A stretch of 5,754 nucleotides of DNA, from contig CAJWZG010000180.1 of the NCBI GenBank assembly GCA_913049565.1, positions 1-5,754 on the forward strand. The letters are read 5' to 3'. The notes beneath the pieces are model-generated. The model had not been told where the DNA came from. It ran no database searches and was given only the letters and a program-made list of their open reading frames with translations. Both the position numbers and the translations under genes were made by a program. Positions 5,588 to 5,754 of the stretch are shown here, one piece after another (the first letter of the stretch is position 1; each line of letters begins with the position of its first letter). This stretch comes from an uncultured Gammaproteobacteria bacterium. Its GTDB lineage: Bacteria > Pseudomonadota > Gammaproteobacteria > Pseudomonadales > Azotimanducaceae_A.

Positions 5588-5754
5588 ATGGACGCGCAAG
5601 GCCTTACTTATCTTTTCGTTGCGCTGTCTTTTAGCCTATATATCGGCATCGCCATCTGGTCTCGAGCTGGCAGCACCCAAGAGTTTTATGTCGCGGGCAG
5701 CGGTGTTCACCCCATCGCCAACGGTATGGCAACAGCCGCAGATTGGATGAGTGC
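5588..5754 (+). CDS. Sodium:solute symporter, SSS family, VC_2705 type (5' part only)
   Basis: Only the first 55 codons are present; the window ends inside the gene. The translation begins MDAQGLTYLFVALSFSLYIG, a first membrane helix at about 5-24. It continues with the SSS-family segment EFYVAGSGVHPIANGMATAADWMSA (31-55). The FYVAG-x-G-V block followed by NGMATAADWMSA is characteristic of the acetate/ActP-like and VC_2705 branch of SSS transporters. Full members have roughly 13 helices and 500-600 residues and couple Na+ influx to uptake of a small solute. A carboxylate such as acetate is a plausible substrate, but this is inference. The gene is expressed with the DUF4212 gene, one base downstream of its stop codon and with its own strong ribosome binding site. 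Truncation is due to the window edge, not to a mutation. Confidence 0.9.
   Translation, partial: MDAQGLTYLFVALSFSLYIGIAIWSRAGSTQEFYVAGSGVHPIANGMATAADWMS

Noticed and set aside
1..5754. CRISPR array, insertion sequence, prophage or defence system
   Set aside because: I saw no regularly spaced repeats, transposase or integrase motifs, or nuclease/toxin domains. All identified genes are metabolic, translational or transport functions.

Overview
The window looks like an ordinary, gene-dense piece of chromosome from a Gram-negative bacterium, most likely a marine-type gammaproteobacterium. That placement is an inference. It rests on moderate GC content, short intergenic gaps, the DUF4212/VC_2705-type sodium:solute symporter pair at the right edge, and proteobacterial-style versions of all the proteins. 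I see no insertion sequence, phage gene, CRISPR array, tRNA or rRNA. No stretch longer than about 300 bases lacks a gene.

Layout from left to right. (1) A short CoA-binding-domain protein of the YccU type is on the plus strand at 38-472. (2) Four minus-strand genes follow, transcribed from right to left in the order Nudix hydrolase (4392-5171), Eis-like GNAT acetyltransferase (3102-4349), RsgA-family ribosome-associated GTPase (1965-3071) and PLP-dependent fold-type I aminotransferase (465-1880). The gaps between them are 42, 30 and 84 bases, so at least the first three could form one operon. The 84-base gap holds a GC-rich hairpin that may end or attenuate the upstream transcript. (3) A divergent intergenic region of about 118 bases (5172-5289) separates this block from a plus-strand transporter operon. 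That operon consists of the two-helix DUF4212 protein (5290-5586) and the start of its large SSS-family partner (5588 to the window edge, truncated).

Functionally, the symporter pair should form a Na+-coupled uptake system for a small solute, probably a carboxylate such as acetate. The Nudix protein has a split Nudix box like the NUDT19/RP2 group and may hydrolyse a CoA-type or other nucleoside diphosphate derivative. RsgA acts in maturation of the 30S ribosomal subunit. The Eis-like protein and the aminotransferase act on unknown amines and amino or keto acids. No shared pathway is evident, and I found no convincing undescribed system. The more interesting points are the insertion in the Nudix box, the RsgA type and setting, the overlapping convergent stop codons, the hairpin between rsgA and the aminotransferase gene, and several start-site choices.
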